Source: Mycobacterium sp. ITM-2016-00317 (GTDB taxonomy: Bacteria; Actinomycetota; Actinomycetes; Mycobacteriales; Mycobacteriaceae). From it: a stretch of 64,000 nt of DNA. Each line of letters opens with the position of its first letter. Within the stretch, counting starts at the first letter, position 1. Below, in pieces: positions 1-9,296 of the stretch. The stretch is from NCBI RefSeq assembly GCF_002968295.1, contig NZ_CP134399.1:1674001-1738000 (forward strand). Reading direction: 5' to 3'. Both the position numbers and the translations under genes were made by a program. A model generated the notes under the pieces. The model did no database searches, was not told the DNA's origin, and worked only from the letters and a program-made list of their open reading frames with translations.

Positions 1-680
1 GTCTTGTCGGCGCCGGGCGAACCGAACTGCTGGAAGCGATCTTCGGTGCCCGCACCAGCACCGGCGGCGTCATCACCGTGCGGGGCAAGGCCGTCAAGCG
101 CAATCATCCCGCCGCGGCGATCACCGCCGGTATGGCGATCGTGCCCGAGGACCGCAAACTGTCCGGTGCCGTGCTGTCGATGAGCGTGCTGGACAACGGG
201 ACCCTGCCGCGGTTGTCGTCGTTCTCAGTGGCCGGCTGGTTGCGCGGCAAAGCCCGTACCAAGGCGGTGTCGGAGGTGATGTCCTCGGTGCGACTGCGCA
301 GCCGCGGGCTCAGCCAGGAGGTCGGCACACTGTCCGGCGGCAACCAGCAGAAGGTGGTGCTCGCGCGCTGGCTCACCGGCGACGTCAACGTGCTGCTGCT
401 CGACGAGCCGACCCGAGGGGTCGACGTCGGTGCGCGCAGTGAGATCTACCGCATCGTGACCGAATTCGCGGCCCAGGGAATGGCGGTGCTGATGGCGTCG
501 TCGGATATGCCCGAGGTCGTCGGCCTTTCACACCGGGCCTTCGTCATGCGGGGCGGCACCCTGGTCGGCGAGCTCGACCGCGATGCACTCGATCATCCCG
601 AAGTACAGGAATCCGTGTTCCGCCTGGCGACCGCGCTGGACGGCGGACCCAAGACCACGACGCAGCAGGAGGCACCATGA
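1..680 (+). CDS. Sugar ABC transporter ATPase (RbsA/XylG type), 3' part only
   Basis: C-terminal nucleotide-binding domain of a duplicated sugar-importer ATPase; the reading frame is open from base 3 at the window edge, so the first domain and start lie outside. The visible part begins with LVGAGRTELLEAIFGA, typical of the start of the second domain in RbsA/XylG/MglA proteins. It then has the ABC signature LSGGNQQKVVLARWL and the Walker B stretch VLLLDEPTRGVDVGA. It powers uptake of a monosaccharide or polyol at the inner membrane. The stop overlaps the permease start by four bases (ATGA), indicating translational coupling. The exact sugar cannot be told. Confidence 0.93.
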   Translation, partial: LVGAGRTELLEAIFGARTSTGGVITVRGKAVKRNHPAAAITAGMAIVPEDRKLSGAVLSMSVLDNGTLPRLSSFSVAGWLRGKARTKAVSEVMSSVRLRSRGLSQEVGTLSGGNQQKVVLARWLTGDVNVLLLDEPTRGVDVGARSEIYRIVTEFAAQGMAVLMASSDMPEVVGLSHRAFVMRGGTLVGELDRDALDHPEVQESVFRLATALDGGPKTTTQQEAP

Positions 681-1717
681 CGACCGACGTCGACGCAGAC
701 CAGCAGCCACCCGGGCCCGCCAAGGCTCCGACCGTGGCGTCGCCGGTCACCGGGGAACCGGTGAAACTGTTCTCCCGGCAATGGATCTCGGATACTCTGC
801 TGCGCTACTCGATGGTGATCGTCGTGCTGTTGGTGATCGCCTACTTCAGCTACCGCAGCGCGCGTTTCGCGACACCCGAGAATCTCGTCACCATCCTGGT
901 CGCGGCCGCCCCCTTCGCGTTGATCGCCCTGGGCCAGACGCTGGTGATCCTCACCGGCGGCATCGACCTGTCGGTGGGCAGCGTGATCGCGGTGTCGGCG
1001 ATGGCCGGGGCGGCGACGGCCAAGGCCAACCCCGGGCAGGTCTGGATGACGGTCACCGTGGCGATGGCCGTCGGGCTCGCATTCGGCTGCATCAACGGAG
1101 TCCTGGTGTCGCGCATCAACGTGCCGCCGTTCATCGCGACGCTGGGCACGTTGACCGCCGGCTCCGGCGTCGCCTACGTCATCGGCGGTGGCGCACCGAT
1201 CAACGGCCTCCCCGCCGAATTCGGCTCGATCGCGAACACCAAGATCCTCGGCCTGCAGATCCCGGTGCTGCTGATGATCATCGGCATCGTCGCGCTCGCC
1301 ATCATCATGAAGCGCACCTCCTACGGGATGCGCGTGTACGCCGTCGGCGGCAACCGTAACGCCGCCGAACTCGCCGGCATCAATGCCAAGAACGTGCTGT
1401 TCAGCGTGTATGCGTTCTCGGGTCTGCTCGCCGGCCTCTCCGGCGTGATGCTGGCCTCGCGTGTCATCTCCGGTCCGCCGAACCTCGGACAGGGTTACGA
1501 ACTCGACGCCATCGCCGCCGTGGTGATCGGTGGCGCCAGCTTGATGGGTGGACGCGGCAGCATCTGGGGTACGACGTTGGGCCTGTTCATGATCATGACG
1601 CTGAACAACGGTCTCGACATCCTCGTGGTTCCTGCGTACTGGCAGGACGTCATCAAGGGCGTGTTGATCGTCGCCGCGGTCGCGGTCGACGTGTGGTCAT
1701 CCAGGAGGCGAACCTGA
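677..1717 (+). CDS. Sugar ABC transporter permease (RbsC type)
   Basis: A 346-residue integral membrane protein of the ribose/xylose/rhizopine permease family. A hydrophilic N-terminus of about 45 residues is followed by 8-10 hydrophobic segments. Family hallmarks are visible, including [23 protein letters not shown], and the C-terminal [18 protein letters not shown]. It forms the membrane channel for the neighbouring ATPase and binding lipoprotein. The start is set by the ATGA overlap with the upstream gene and by AGGAGG just before it. The substrate is inferred only at the level of 'sugar or cyclitol'. Confidence 0.93.
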   Translation: MTTDVDADQQPPGPAKAPTVASPVTGEPVKLFSRQWISDTLLRYSMVIVVLLVIAYFSYRSARFATPENLVTILVAAAPFALIALGQTLVILTGGIDLSVGSVIAVSAMAGAATAKANPGQVWMTVTVAMAVGLAFGCINGVLVSRINVPPFIATLGTLTAGSGVAYVIGGGAPINGLPAEFGSIANTKILGLQIPVLLMIIGIVALAIIMKRTSYGMRVYAVGGNRNAAELAGINAKNVLFSVYAFSGLLAGLSGVMLASRVISGPPNLGQGYELDAIAAVVIGGASLMGGRGSIWGTTLGLFMIMTLNNGLDILVVPAYWQDVIKGVLIVAAVAVDVWSSRRRT

Positions 1718-1787
1718 CTTCACTCGAACGCTGACCCGCGCACAGTCTTTCACCGTCGAAACACTGCAATCGAAAAGAGAGAATGAC

Positions 1788-2837
1788 ATGAGACTCACCA
1801 CCAGAATCGCGGCGATCGCCTCGGTGGGCGCCCTCGGCCTCGGGCTGACCGCCTGCGGCGCGGGTGACACGACGGCCAACAACGACACCACCCGCATCGG
1901 TGTCTCGGTGTACGACATGAGTTCGTTCATCACCGCGGGCAAGGAAGGCATGGAGGCCTACGCCAAGGACAACAACATCGAACTGATCTGGAACTCGGCC
2001 AATCTGGACGTCTCCACCCAGGCCAACCAGGTCGACTCGATGATCAACCAGGGTGTCGACGCGATCATCGTCGTTCCGGTGCAGGCGGATTCGTTGGGCC
2101 CGCAGGTGGCCACCGCCAAGGAGAAGGGCATTCCGTTGGTGCCGGTGAACGCGGCGCTGAACAGCCCGGACGTCGCCGGTAGCGTGCAGCCCGACGATGT
2201 GGCCGCCGGTGAGCAGGAAATGCAGATGATGGCCGATGCGCTCGGTGGTCGCGGCAACATCGTGATCCTGCAGGGCCCGCTGGGGCAGTCCGGTGAGATC
2301 GACCGCACCAAGGGCATCAACAACGTGCTGGCCAACTACCCGGATATCAAGGTGCTGGCCATGGACACCGCGAACTGGAAGCGCGACGAGGCCGTCAACA
2401 AGATGAAGAACTGGATCTCCGGTTTCGGCAACCAGATCAACGGTGTGGTCGCCGAGAACGACGACATGGGTCTCGGGGCCTTGCAGGCCCTCAAGGAGTC
2501 CGGCCGCACCGACGTGCCGATCGTGGGTATCGACGGCATCGAGGACGGTCTCAACGCCGTCAAGAGCGGTGAGTTCATCGGCACGTCGCTGCAGAACGGC
2601 ACCGTCGAGCTGGCGGCGGGCCTTGCCGTGGCCAACGCGTTGGCCAAGGGCGAGGAAGTCAACACCGAGCCGGTGTACATCATGCCCGCCATCACCAAGG
2701 AGAACGTCGACGTCGCGATCGAGCACGTGGTGACCGAGCGGCAGCAGTTCCTCGACGGCTTGTCCGAGCTGATCAAGAAGAACCTGGAGACCGGCGATAT
2801 CGCCTACGAGGGGATCCCGGGGCAGACGCAGCCCTGA
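1788..2837 (+). CDS. Sugar-binding lipoprotein of the ABC importer
   Basis: A 349-residue periplasmic-binding-protein type I (RbsB-like) lipoprotein. The signal peptide ends in a lipobox, LGLTACG, so Cys24 or thereabouts should be lipidated and the protein anchored outside the membrane. The mature part carries family features such as [29 protein letters not shown] and [18 protein letters not shown]-like ribosome site precedes the ATG. It is the last gene of the ATPase-permease-binding protein operon. A cyclitol or rhizopine substrate would fit the nearby MmsA-family gene (IolA role), but that gene also fits beta-alanine catabolism, so the substrate stays open. Confidence 0.9.
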   Translation: MRLTTRIAAIASVGALGLGLTACGAGDTTANNDTTRIGVSVYDMSSFITAGKEGMEAYAKDNNIELIWNSANLDVSTQANQVDSMINQGVDAIIVVPVQADSLGPQVATAKEKGIPLVPVNAALNSPDVAGSVQPDDVAAGEQEMQMMADALGGRGNIVILQGPLGQSGEIDRTKGINNVLANYPDIKVLAMDTANWKRDEAVNKMKNWISGFGNQINGVVAENDDMGLGALQALKESGRTDVPIVGIDGIEDGLNAVKSGEFIGTSLQNGTVELAAGLAVANALAKGEEVNTEPVYIMPAITKENVDVAIEHVVTERQQFLDGLSELIKKNLETGDIAYEGIPGQTQP

Positions 2838-2852
2838 TCGCAGTCATACGCG

Positions 2853-2888
2853 ACGAGGACCGGCCCGCCATCGGCGGCCGGTCCTCGT
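2853..2888 (+). terminator. Hairpin terminator of the sugar ABC operon
   Basis: Inverted repeat with arms ACGAGGACCGGCC-type and GGCCGGTCCTCGT around a short loop, starting 16 bases after the binding-protein stop. Followed by a weak GT-rich tail rather than a U-run, as is common in mycobacteria. Confidence 0.7.
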
Positions 2889-3012
2889 TGTCGTTGGGGG
2901 GTGCTCACCGGATCGGGTGTCGCCCGAGCGGGTTTCGCTCACCCGCAAGGTTGGGCGAGTGTGCGCCTCGCGTTCTTCTACGGCGCGTTCTTTTTGGACG
3001 GGGAAACAGCAC

Positions 3013-3054
3013 AGCGCCTATGCGGATCGCGGAGCCGCGATCTGCATAGGCGCT
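3013..3054. terminator. 20-bp perfect-arm hairpin between convergent genes
   Basis: Two 20-bp arms (AGCGCCTATGC-GATCGCGG and its complement, one mismatch) separated by only two bases. It lies between the convergent sugar ABC operon and the aminotransferase gene, so it probably acts as a bidirectional terminator. No U-run on either side. Confidence 0.6.
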
Positions 3055-3081
3055 GGAGCAGGAGAAGCGAGCGGACCTCGG

Positions 3082-4476
3082 TCAGACGGTGTACTCGTCG
3101 GCCACGCTCAGCGCGGCGTCGAGGATCCGAAGTCCTTCGGCGACTTCGTCATCGGTGACGTTGCACGGCGGCACCGCGTGGATCCGGTTGAAGTTCGCGA
3201 AGGGCAGCATGCCGCCGGACTTGCACGCCGCCAGCACCGCGGCCATCGCGGGGCTGGATCCGCCGTAGGGCGCGAGCGGCTCGCGGGTCGCCTGGTTGGC
3301 GACCAGTTCGATCGCCCAGAACACCCCGAGGCCGCGGACCTCGCCGACGGAACGGTGGCGGGCGGCGAGATCCCGCAGGCCCGGGCCGAGGATCTGCTCG
3401 CCGATGCGGGCCGCGTTGGCGACCATGCCCTCGTCCTCCATGGCGTTGATCGTCGCGACCGCACAGGCGGCGGCCAGCGGATGCCCGGAGTAGGTGAGAC
3501 CGCCCGGGTAGGCGCGGTCGGCGAAGGTCGAGTAGATCGCGTCGTTGATCGCGACGCCGCCGAGCGGGACGTAGCCGGAGGTGACGCCCTTGGCGAAGGT
3601 GATCAGATCCGGCACCACGTCGAAGTTCTCGATCGCGAACCACTTACCGGTACGGCCGAATCCGGCCATCACCTCGTCGGCGATGAACACGATGCCGTGG
3701 CGATCGCAGATCTCTCGGACACCGGCCATGTATCCGGGCGGGGGCACCATGATGCCGGCCGTTCCGGGAACCGATTCGAGGATGATCGCCGCGATCGTCG
3801 ACGGGCCTTCCATCTGGATCAGACGATCGAGATGTTCCAGCGCCCGCTGGGTTTCCTGCTCCTCGGTGTCGGCGTGGAACGTGGAGCGATAGAGGAACGG
3901 GCCGTTGAAGTGCACGATGCCGGCGTTGCCGTGGTCGTTGGGCCAGCGGCGGGGGTCACCGGTGAGGTTGATCGCGGTCTCGGTGCCGCCGTGGTAGGAG
4001 CGGTAGCGCGACAGCACCTTGTAGCGGCCGGTGTGCAGCCGGGCCATCCGCACCGCGTGCTCGACGGCGTCGGCGCCGCCGTTGGTGAAGAACACCCGAT
4101 TCAGGTCGCCCGGCGTGCGCTCGGCAACCAGCCGGGCCGCCTCCGAGCGCGCGTCGTTGACGTGCTGAGGCGCGATCGTGCACAGAGTCGCGGCCTGCTC
4201 TGCGATGGCGGCCACGACCTTCGGGTGCTGATGGCCGATGTTGGTGTTCACCAACTGCGACGAGAAGTCGAGCAGCTTGTTGCCGTCACCGTCCCACACG
4301 TAGGACCCCTGCGCGGCCAGCACCGTCATCGGCTTGATCTGCGCCTGCGCCGACCACGAGTGGAACACGTGCTTGCGATCGAGCTCGTAGGCGCGTTGCC
4401 CGCGGGCGATCGCGGCGTCGAGGTCTTCGCCGGTGGGCAGCGCGGCGCTCGAGGTGGGCTGTTCGGTGATGGTCAC
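3082..4476 (-). CDS. Class III omega-aminotransferase (beta-alanine:pyruvate type)
   Basis: A 464-residue PLP-dependent aminotransferase of fold type I, class III. Visible features are the FFTNGGADAVEHAVRMAR cofactor loop, HGGTETA, IADEVMAGFGRTG (Asp267) and TFAKGVTSGYVPLGG with the Schiff-base lysine near residue 296. The GTG start at 4476 is preceded by GAAGGATC. An upstream in-frame ATG would add 43 low-complexity residues and is rejected. The next gene upstream on the same strand is a CoA-acylating semialdehyde dehydrogenase. The pair could convert beta-alanine or beta-aminoisobutyrate to (methyl)malonate semialdehyde and then acetyl- or propionyl-CoA. Exact amino donor is inferred from context. 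Confidence 0.85.
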   Translation of the reverse strand: MTITEQPTSSAALPTGEDLDAAIARGQRAYELDRKHVFHSWSAQAQIKPMTVLAAQGSYVWDGDGNKLLDFSSQLVNTNIGHQHPKVVAAIAEQAATLCTIAPQHVNDARSEAARLVAERTPGDLNRVFFTNGGADAVEHAVRMARLHTGRYKVLSRYRSYHGGTETAINLTGDPRRWPNDHGNAGIVHFNGPFLYRSTFHADTEEQETQRALEHLDRLIQMEGPSTIAAIILESVPGTAGIMVPPPGYMAGVREICDRHGIVFIADEVMAGFGRTGKWFAIENFDVVPDLITFAKGVTSGYVPLGGVAINDAIYSTFADRAYPGGLTYSGHPLAAACAVATINAMEDEGMVANAARIGEQILGPGLRDLAARHRSVGEVRGLGVFWAIELVANQATREPLAPYGGSSPAMAAVLAACKSGGMLPFANFNRIHAVPPCNVTDDEVAEGLRILDAALSVADEYTV

Positions 4477-4550
4477 TGGCGATCCTTCGACGAGAAAGTG
4501 AGTGCGGGGCGGGATATGGGACCCGCGTGGCAGGGGATGGGGCTCACCAC

Positions 4551-4612
4551 CGCGAGCGTGCGTGTTCTGCGGGCGACACACCGGGTGTCGGCTGCAGACA
4601 CGCACGCTCGCG
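4551..4612. repeat. Intergenic palindromic repeat, copy 1
   Basis: Outer arms of 15 bp match perfectly (CGCGAGCGTGCGTGT and its complement); inner arms CTGCGGGCGACAC and GTGTCGGCTGCAG pair almost perfectly. It lies in the gap between the dehydrogenase and aminotransferase genes. A diverged second copy lies at 28946-29006. It could act as an attenuator between the two genes or be a REP/MITE-like element. Confidence 0.7.
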
Positions 4613-4627
4613 CAGTGGTGTTGGGGG

Positions 4628-6121
4628 TCAGGCGTTTTCGGGGAAGCCGAGGTTGATGCCGCCGTGGCTGGGGTCGAGCCAGCGGGTGGTGATGGCTTTC
4701 TGGCGGGTGAAGAACTGCACGCCGTCCATGCCGTGGGCGTGGCTGTCGCCGAATAGGGAGGCTTTCCAGCCGCCGAAGCTGTAGTAGGCCATCGGGACGG
4801 GGATGGGGACGTTGATGCCGACCATGCCGACCTCGACCTCGTTCTGGAACTTGCGGGCTGCGCCGCCGTCGTTGGTGAAGATCGCGGTGCCGTTGCCGTA
4901 GGGGTTGGTGTTGATCAGTTCCAGGGCCTGCTCGTAGGTCTCGACACGGACCACTGACAGGACGGGGCCGAAGATTTCGTCGGTGTAGACGCTCATGTCG
5001 GGGGTGACGTTGTCGAGCAGGGTGGGGCCCAGCCAGAACCCGTCAGCGCCGCCGTCGGCGGATACGGTGCGGCCGTCGACGACGACTTTGGCGCCGGCGG
5101 CTTCGCCGGCGTCGATGTAGGAGGCGACTTTGTCGCGGTGGGCCTTGGTGACCAGGGGGCCCATGTCGGAGTCCTTGGTGCCGTCACCGATCTTGAGGCC
5201 GGTGGTGCGTTCGGTGATCTTGGCGACCAGGTCGTCGGCGATCGGTCCGACGGCCACACACGCCGAGATCGCCATGCAGCGTTCCCCGGCCGAGCCGAAC
5301 CCGGCGTTGACCATGGCGTCGGCGGCCAGGTCCAGGTCGGCGTCGGGCAGGATCACGGCGTGGTTCTTGGCCCCGCCCAGAGCCTGGACGCGCTTGCCGG
5401 CGGCGGTGCCGGTGGCGTAGACGTACTGGGCGATCGGGGTGGACCCGACGAAGGACACGGACTTGATCTTGGGGTTGGTGAGCAGTTCGTCGACGGCGGT
5501 CTTGTCGCCGTGCAGCACGTTGAACACCCCGGCGGGCAGGCCGGCTTCTTTCCACAGGTTGGCCAGCCACAGCGAGGCCGACGGGTCCTTCTCGCTGGGC
5601 TTGAGCACGACGGTGTTGCCGGTGGCGATGGCGATGGGGAAGAACCACATCGGGACCATGGCGGGGAAGTTGAACGGGGAGATGATCGCGACCGGGCCCA
5701 GGGCCTGGCGGATGGAGTGCACGTCGACGTTGGTCGAGGCGTTCTCGGTGAACCCGCCCTTGAGCAGGTGGGGGATGCCGCAGGCGAACTCCACGACTTC
5801 CTGGCCGCGCGACACTTCGCCCAGGGCGTCGGAGACGACCTTGCCGTGTTCGGCGGTGATGATCTCGGCCAGCTCACCCTTGCGCTCATTCAACAGCTCG
5901 CGGAAGGCGAACAGGATCTGGGTGCGCTTGGCCAGGGAGGTGTCGCGCCAGGCCGGGAACGCCGCAGCAGCGGCATCGATCACCTTCTGAGCGTCGGCGA
6001 CCGAGGCCAACGCGACCTGACCGGTCACCGCCCCGGTGGCCGGATTCGTCACCGGCGCCGAAGCGCCACCGTTGCCCGCGAACAGGGCGTTGTCGACCCA
6101 ATGGGAGATGGTCGTCGTCAT
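4628..6121 (-). CDS. mmsA: CoA-acylating (methyl)malonate-semialdehyde dehydrogenase
   Basis: A 497-residue aldehyde dehydrogenase of the MmsA/IolA branch, which converts malonate or methylmalonate semialdehyde to acetyl- or propionyl-CoA with NAD and CoA. Visible are SPFNFPAMVPMWF, VSFVGSTPIAQYVY, the catalytic cysteine near residue 282 in GSAGERCMAISACV, and the C-terminal GWKASLFGDSHAHGMDGVQF typical of the branch. Start ATG at 6121 has GAGGAG upstream. It is co-oriented with the aminotransferase and divergent from the PucR regulator. Beta-amino-acid, valine or inositol catabolism are all possible. The aminotransferase and peptidase neighbours favour the first. Confidence 0.9.
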   Translation of the reverse strand: MTTTISHWVDNALFAGNGGASAPVTNPATGAVTGQVALASVADAQKVIDAAAAAFPAWRDTSLAKRTQILFAFRELLNERKGELAEIITAEHGKVVSDALGEVSRGQEVVEFACGIPHLLKGGFTENASTNVDVHSIRQALGPVAIISPFNFPAMVPMWFFPIAIATGNTVVLKPSEKDPSASLWLANLWKEAGLPAGVFNVLHGDKTAVDELLTNPKIKSVSFVGSTPIAQYVYATGTAAGKRVQALGGAKNHAVILPDADLDLAADAMVNAGFGSAGERCMAISACVAVGPIADDLVAKITERTTGLKIGDGTKDSDMGPLVTKAHRDKVASYIDAGEAAGAKVVVDGRTVSADGGADGFWLGPTLLDNVTPDMSVYTDEIFGPVLSVVRVETYEQALELINTNPYGNGTAIFTNDGGAARKFQNEVEVGMVGINVPIPVPMAYYSFGGWKASLFGDSHAHGMDGVQFFTRQKAITTRWLDPSHGGINLGFPENA

Positions 6122-6238
6122 GAAATGGCTCCTCGTCGCCTCGTCATCTGCCGGCGTCGTGCACCGGGGGTGCATCCAGTGTGGAGCCGCGCGGGCGCGC
6201 TGCGCCCTTGCACTCCGTATCGATCTCGCGCGCGCTGC

Positions 6239-6251
6239 TTACACTATGTAA
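6239..6251 (+). promoter_or_regulatory. -10 box within a small palindrome abutting the PucR start
   Basis: The 13-bp sequence TTACACTATGTAA is a palindrome (TTACA-CTA-TGTAA) that ends exactly at the ATG. TACACT inside it sits where a -10 box would place transcription start on the A of the ATG, predicting a leaderless mRNA. The palindrome could be an autoregulatory site. No convincing -35 box was seen. Confidence 0.5.
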
Positions 6252-7871
6252 ATGGCGATCACTGTGGGAGAGGTCATCGATCTCCCCGTCGTGCAGCGTG
6301 GGTCACCGGAGGTCCTGAGCGCGTGTCGCTGGTCGGAGCCGGTGCGTTGGCTCCATGTCGGCGGGGTGGCCGATCTGTCGTCCCTGCTGCAGGGCGGTGA
6401 GCTGGTGCTGACCACCGGTTCAGGGCTCGGAGGCAAGCCGAAACGCTATCTGCAGGGTCTCGCCGACGCCGGCGCCCTCGGAGTCGTCGTCGAGCTCGGA
6501 TCGACGACGACGGCGCCGCCACAATCCCTGACAGCACTGGCCAACGAACTCGATCTCGCGTTCGTCGTGCTCCATCGACAGATCCGGTTCGTCGACGTGA
6601 CCGAGGTCGTGCACCGCCGCATCGTCGCCGAGCAATACGAGGAGGTCGCGTTCGACCGGCGCGTCCACGAGGCGTTCACCGAACTCAGCATGAAGCGTGC
6701 CTCGGTGGCCGGGATCGTCGACGCCGCCGCACGCATCCTCGATCTCCCCGTCGTGCTGGAGGACCTCGCGCACCAGGCCATCGCGGTGTCGGCCAGCGGT
6801 GCCAAGACAGCTGCGCTACTCGATGACTGGGAGAACAGATCGCGTCGCACCCGAACAACCGGCGGCGGACCCGAACAGTGGGCGCTCACCGCGGTCGGGC
6901 CGCGGGGCGAGGAGTGGGGCCGGCTGATCGTGCCGCTGCCCGCCACCGACCGGCCGCGGGTGACGATGGTGCTCGAGCGTGCGTCGGCGGCGTTGGCGCT
7001 CAACCGCATGGTCGAACGGAACAACACCGGACTCCATCAGCAGGCGCAGAGCGGACTGATCGACGACGTTCTGCAGGGTCGTGTCGCCGACGAACGGGAA
7101 GCCGCAGCGCGCGCCCACGCCCTGGGGCTGTGCAAGGCGACACGCTACTTCCCGCTCGTGGTGAGCGTCGAGCGCACCGGTGTGGCAGCCGATCCACTCG
7201 TCGCGCAACGGCGCAACGTCACACTGCTCGACGCCGTCGCGCACACCGTGAACGCCGCCGGCCACACCGGGGTGTTCTCCAGCCGCCGCGACGGAGAGAT
7301 CGGGGCGTTGCTGGCGCTGAACGCCACCCGCGGGGGGGTGGACAAGGCGCTCGCCGATCTCGGTGCACGCCTGCGCACCGACCTCCGCCGGGTCGACGGG
7401 GTGACCCGTTCGGTGTGCGCGGTGGGCGCCGCCGAGGCCGAGATCACCGACGCGATCCGCGGGCTCGGAGAGGCCGGTCACGTCGCGGAGGTCGCGCTCG
7501 CGATGCGGGACAGTTCACGGCCGTACTTCCGGGCCTCCGACGTGCGGCTGCGCGGGTTGATGACATTGCTGCGTGACGATCCGCGGGTGCAGCGGTTCGC
7601 CGAGACAGAACTCAAGCCACTGCTCGATGTCGGTGCCGCCGCGGACCTCGACGTGCTCCGTGAATACCTGAGCATGGCGGGCAACAAAGCCGCCCTGGCA
7701 CAACGGCTGCACATCAGCCGGCCTGCCCTCTACAAACGGCTGGCCGCCATCGGACAGACCCTGGGCGTCGACCTCGACGACGCCGAATCGATGACGTCGC
7801 TGACGGTGGCGCTGATGGTGCTCGATGCGCGGCAGCGCATCGAGCCCGCCAGCCTGGCCGACGGCAACTGA
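6252..7871 (+). CDS. PucR-family transcriptional regulator
   Basis: A 539-residue regulator. The N-terminal PucR ligand-binding-type domain starts with TVGEVIDLPVVQRGSPEVLSA and runs to about residue 125. A GGDEF-like middle region follows. The C-terminus has the HTH_30 DNA-binding domain, with LSMAGNKAALAQRLHISRP and ALYKRLAAIGQTLGVDL near residues 475-510. It is divergent from the mmsA/aminotransferase genes, which makes them its most likely targets. It is convergent with the APC permease with no gap between stops. PucR proteins typically activate purine, amino-acid or GABA/beta-alanine catabolism. The start is likely leaderless (see the upstream palindrome). Confidence 0.9.
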   Translation: MAITVGEVIDLPVVQRGSPEVLSACRWSEPVRWLHVGGVADLSSLLQGGELVLTTGSGLGGKPKRYLQGLADAGALGVVVELGSTTTAPPQSLTALANELDLAFVVLHRQIRFVDVTEVVHRRIVAEQYEEVAFDRRVHEAFTELSMKRASVAGIVDAAARILDLPVVLEDLAHQAIAVSASGAKTAALLDDWENRSRRTRTTGGGPEQWALTAVGPRGEEWGRLIVPLPATDRPRVTMVLERASAALALNRMVERNNTGLHQQAQSGLIDDVLQGRVADEREAAARAHALGLCKATRYFPLVVSVERTGVAADPLVAQRRNVTLLDAVAHTVNAAGHTGVFSSRRDGEIGALLALNATRGGVDKALADLGARLRTDLRRVDGVTRSVCAVGAAEAEITDAIRGLGEAGHVAEVALAMRDSSRPYFRASDVRLRGLMTLLRDDPRVQRFAETELKPLLDVGAAADLDVLREYLSMAGNKAALAQRLHISRPALYKRLAAIGQTLGVDLDDAESMTSLTVALMVLDARQRIEPASLADGN

Positions 7872-9296
7872 TCAGTTCGTCGACGACAACGACCGCGACG
7901 GCCGCCAGGCCACGAAACCGAGCACGAGCCCCACGAACGGGATCGCGGCCAGGATGGTGCTCAATGTCGCGCTGCCGCCGGTGACCAGCGTGAAGTTCGA
8001 CAGCACCAGCCAGAGGCTGGCCAGCAGGCCGGCGACCGCCACGGCCGGGGCGATCCGCGTCGTCCAGAGCCGTCCGGACACGCGGTCCCGCGCCCGCAGG
8101 AAGAACACCAGCACGGCGATCGAGGTGGTGAGCATCAGCGTCACCATGCCGACGGTCGCGACACCGGCCATCGAACCGAACACCCCGACCAGTGGATCGA
8201 TGCCGAGGAGTGCCAACACCGCGATGATGACCGCGGCGGTCAGGGTCTGCACCACCGACGAGAACGACGGCGACTCGTGCAGGTCATGCACCTTCGCCAG
8301 CCGTGCCGGCAGCAGTCCCTTGCCTGCCAGTACGAACTGATAGCGGGCGATCACGTTGTGGAACGACAGCACGCAGGCGAACAGGCTGGTCAACAGCAGG
8401 ACGTTGACGATGTCGCGACCGACGGTGCCCAACATGTCACCGGTGGTGTCGAGCAGCATGTTGCCCTCGCCGTCGAGGGTCCGCTGCGCCACCGCGCCCA
8501 CCTGGTCCGGCCCGATGGCAACCACGAAGGCCCACACCGTGATCGCGTAGAAGGCGCCGATGAGGATCACTGCGGCATAGGTGGCGCGGGGGATCGTGCG
8601 TGCCGGCTCGCGCGCCTCGTCGCGGAACACCGCGGTGGACTCGAACCCGATGAACCCGGTCAGCGCGAACAGGATCGCGATGCCGATGGTGCCGCTGGTG
8701 AACACGGCCGGATCGAAGGAGGCGAACGTGATCCCAGCCGGACCGGGGTTGGCGACCATCACGACGTCGAGCACCACGACGATGCCGATCTCCAGCGCCA
8801 GCGCCACCCCCAGCACTTTCGCGCTGAGCTCGATGTGCCGGTAACCCAGCACGGCGACGACCGCGAGAACGGCGAAAGAGTAGACGGGCCACGGGATCAC
8901 AGGCCCGCCGTAGTGGATCACGGTGTCGTTGATGGCCCAGCCGATGTAGCCGTAGATCCCGATCTGGATGGCGGTGTAGGCGATCAGCGCGACCACCGCG
9001 ACGCCCTTGCCCATCCGCTCGCCCAGACCCACCGTCACGTAGGAGAAGAACGCGCCCGCTTCAGGCACGTGCGGCGTCATCGTCACGAATCCGACGCTGA
9101 ACACCAGCAGGACGAGTGCGGCGATGACGAAGCCCATCGGCGCGCCGGCGCCGTTGCCCAGTCCCATGGCCAACGGCATGTTGCCGCCGATCACGGTCAG
9201 CGGGGCGGCCGCCGCGACGACCATGAACACGATGCCGACGGGGCCGAGGTGCCCGGTGAGGCGCCGCCCCTCGGTGCGGGTGGGTGCAGTGGTCAC
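7872..9296 (-). CDS. APC-superfamily amino-acid permease
   Basis: A 474-residue, roughly 12-segment membrane protein of the amino acid-polyamine-organocation superfamily. Visible are GIVFMVVAAAAPLTVIGG in segment 1 and GFESTAVFRDEAREPARTIP near the middle, which matches the conserved segment-6/loop region. The GTG start overlaps the stop of the upstream peptidase by four bases (GTGA), so the two are translationally coupled. A longer upstream frame exists but has low-complexity sequence and no family signal. With the DmpA-type peptidase it probably imports the peptide or beta-amino acid that the peptidase and aminotransferase act on. That substrate is an inference. Confidence 0.88.
   Translation of the reverse strand: MTTAPTRTEGRRLTGHLGPVGIVFMVVAAAAPLTVIGGNMPLAMGLGNGAGAPMGFVIAALVLLVFSVGFVTMTPHVPEAGAFFSYVTVGLGERMGKGVAVVALIAYTAIQIGIYGYIGWAINDTVIHYGGPVIPWPVYSFAVLAVVAVLGYRHIELSAKVLGVALALEIGIVVVLDVVMVANPGPAGITFASFDPAVFTSGTIGIAILFALTGFIGFESTAVFRDEAREPARTIPRATYAAVILIGAFYAITVWAFVVAIGPDQVGAVAQRTLDGEGNMLLDTTGDMLGTVGRDIVNVLLLTSLFACVLSFHNVIARYQFVLAGKGLLPARLAKVHDLHESPSFSSVVQTLTAAVIIAVLALLGIDPLVGVFGSMAGVATVGMVTLMLTTSIAVLVFFLRARDRVSGRLWTTRIAPAVAVAGLLASLWLVLSNFTLVTGGSATLSTILAAIPFVGLVLGFVAWRPSRSLSSTN

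Noticed and set aside
1..2837. Calling the sugar importer a myo-inositol system because of the nearby MmsA/IolA-type gene
   Set aside because: No other inositol genes (IolG, IolE, IolB, IolD) are present, and the MmsA gene is better explained by the adjacent aminotransferase.
2917..4656. Long plus-strand open frame opposite the aminotransferase
   Set aside because: It is antisense to a well-supported class III aminotransferase, has Arg/Gly/Asp/Val-rich shadow composition and no family signal. Similar long shadows at 5138-6400, 8277-9308, 22069-23508 and 31931-33265 were rejected for the same reason.
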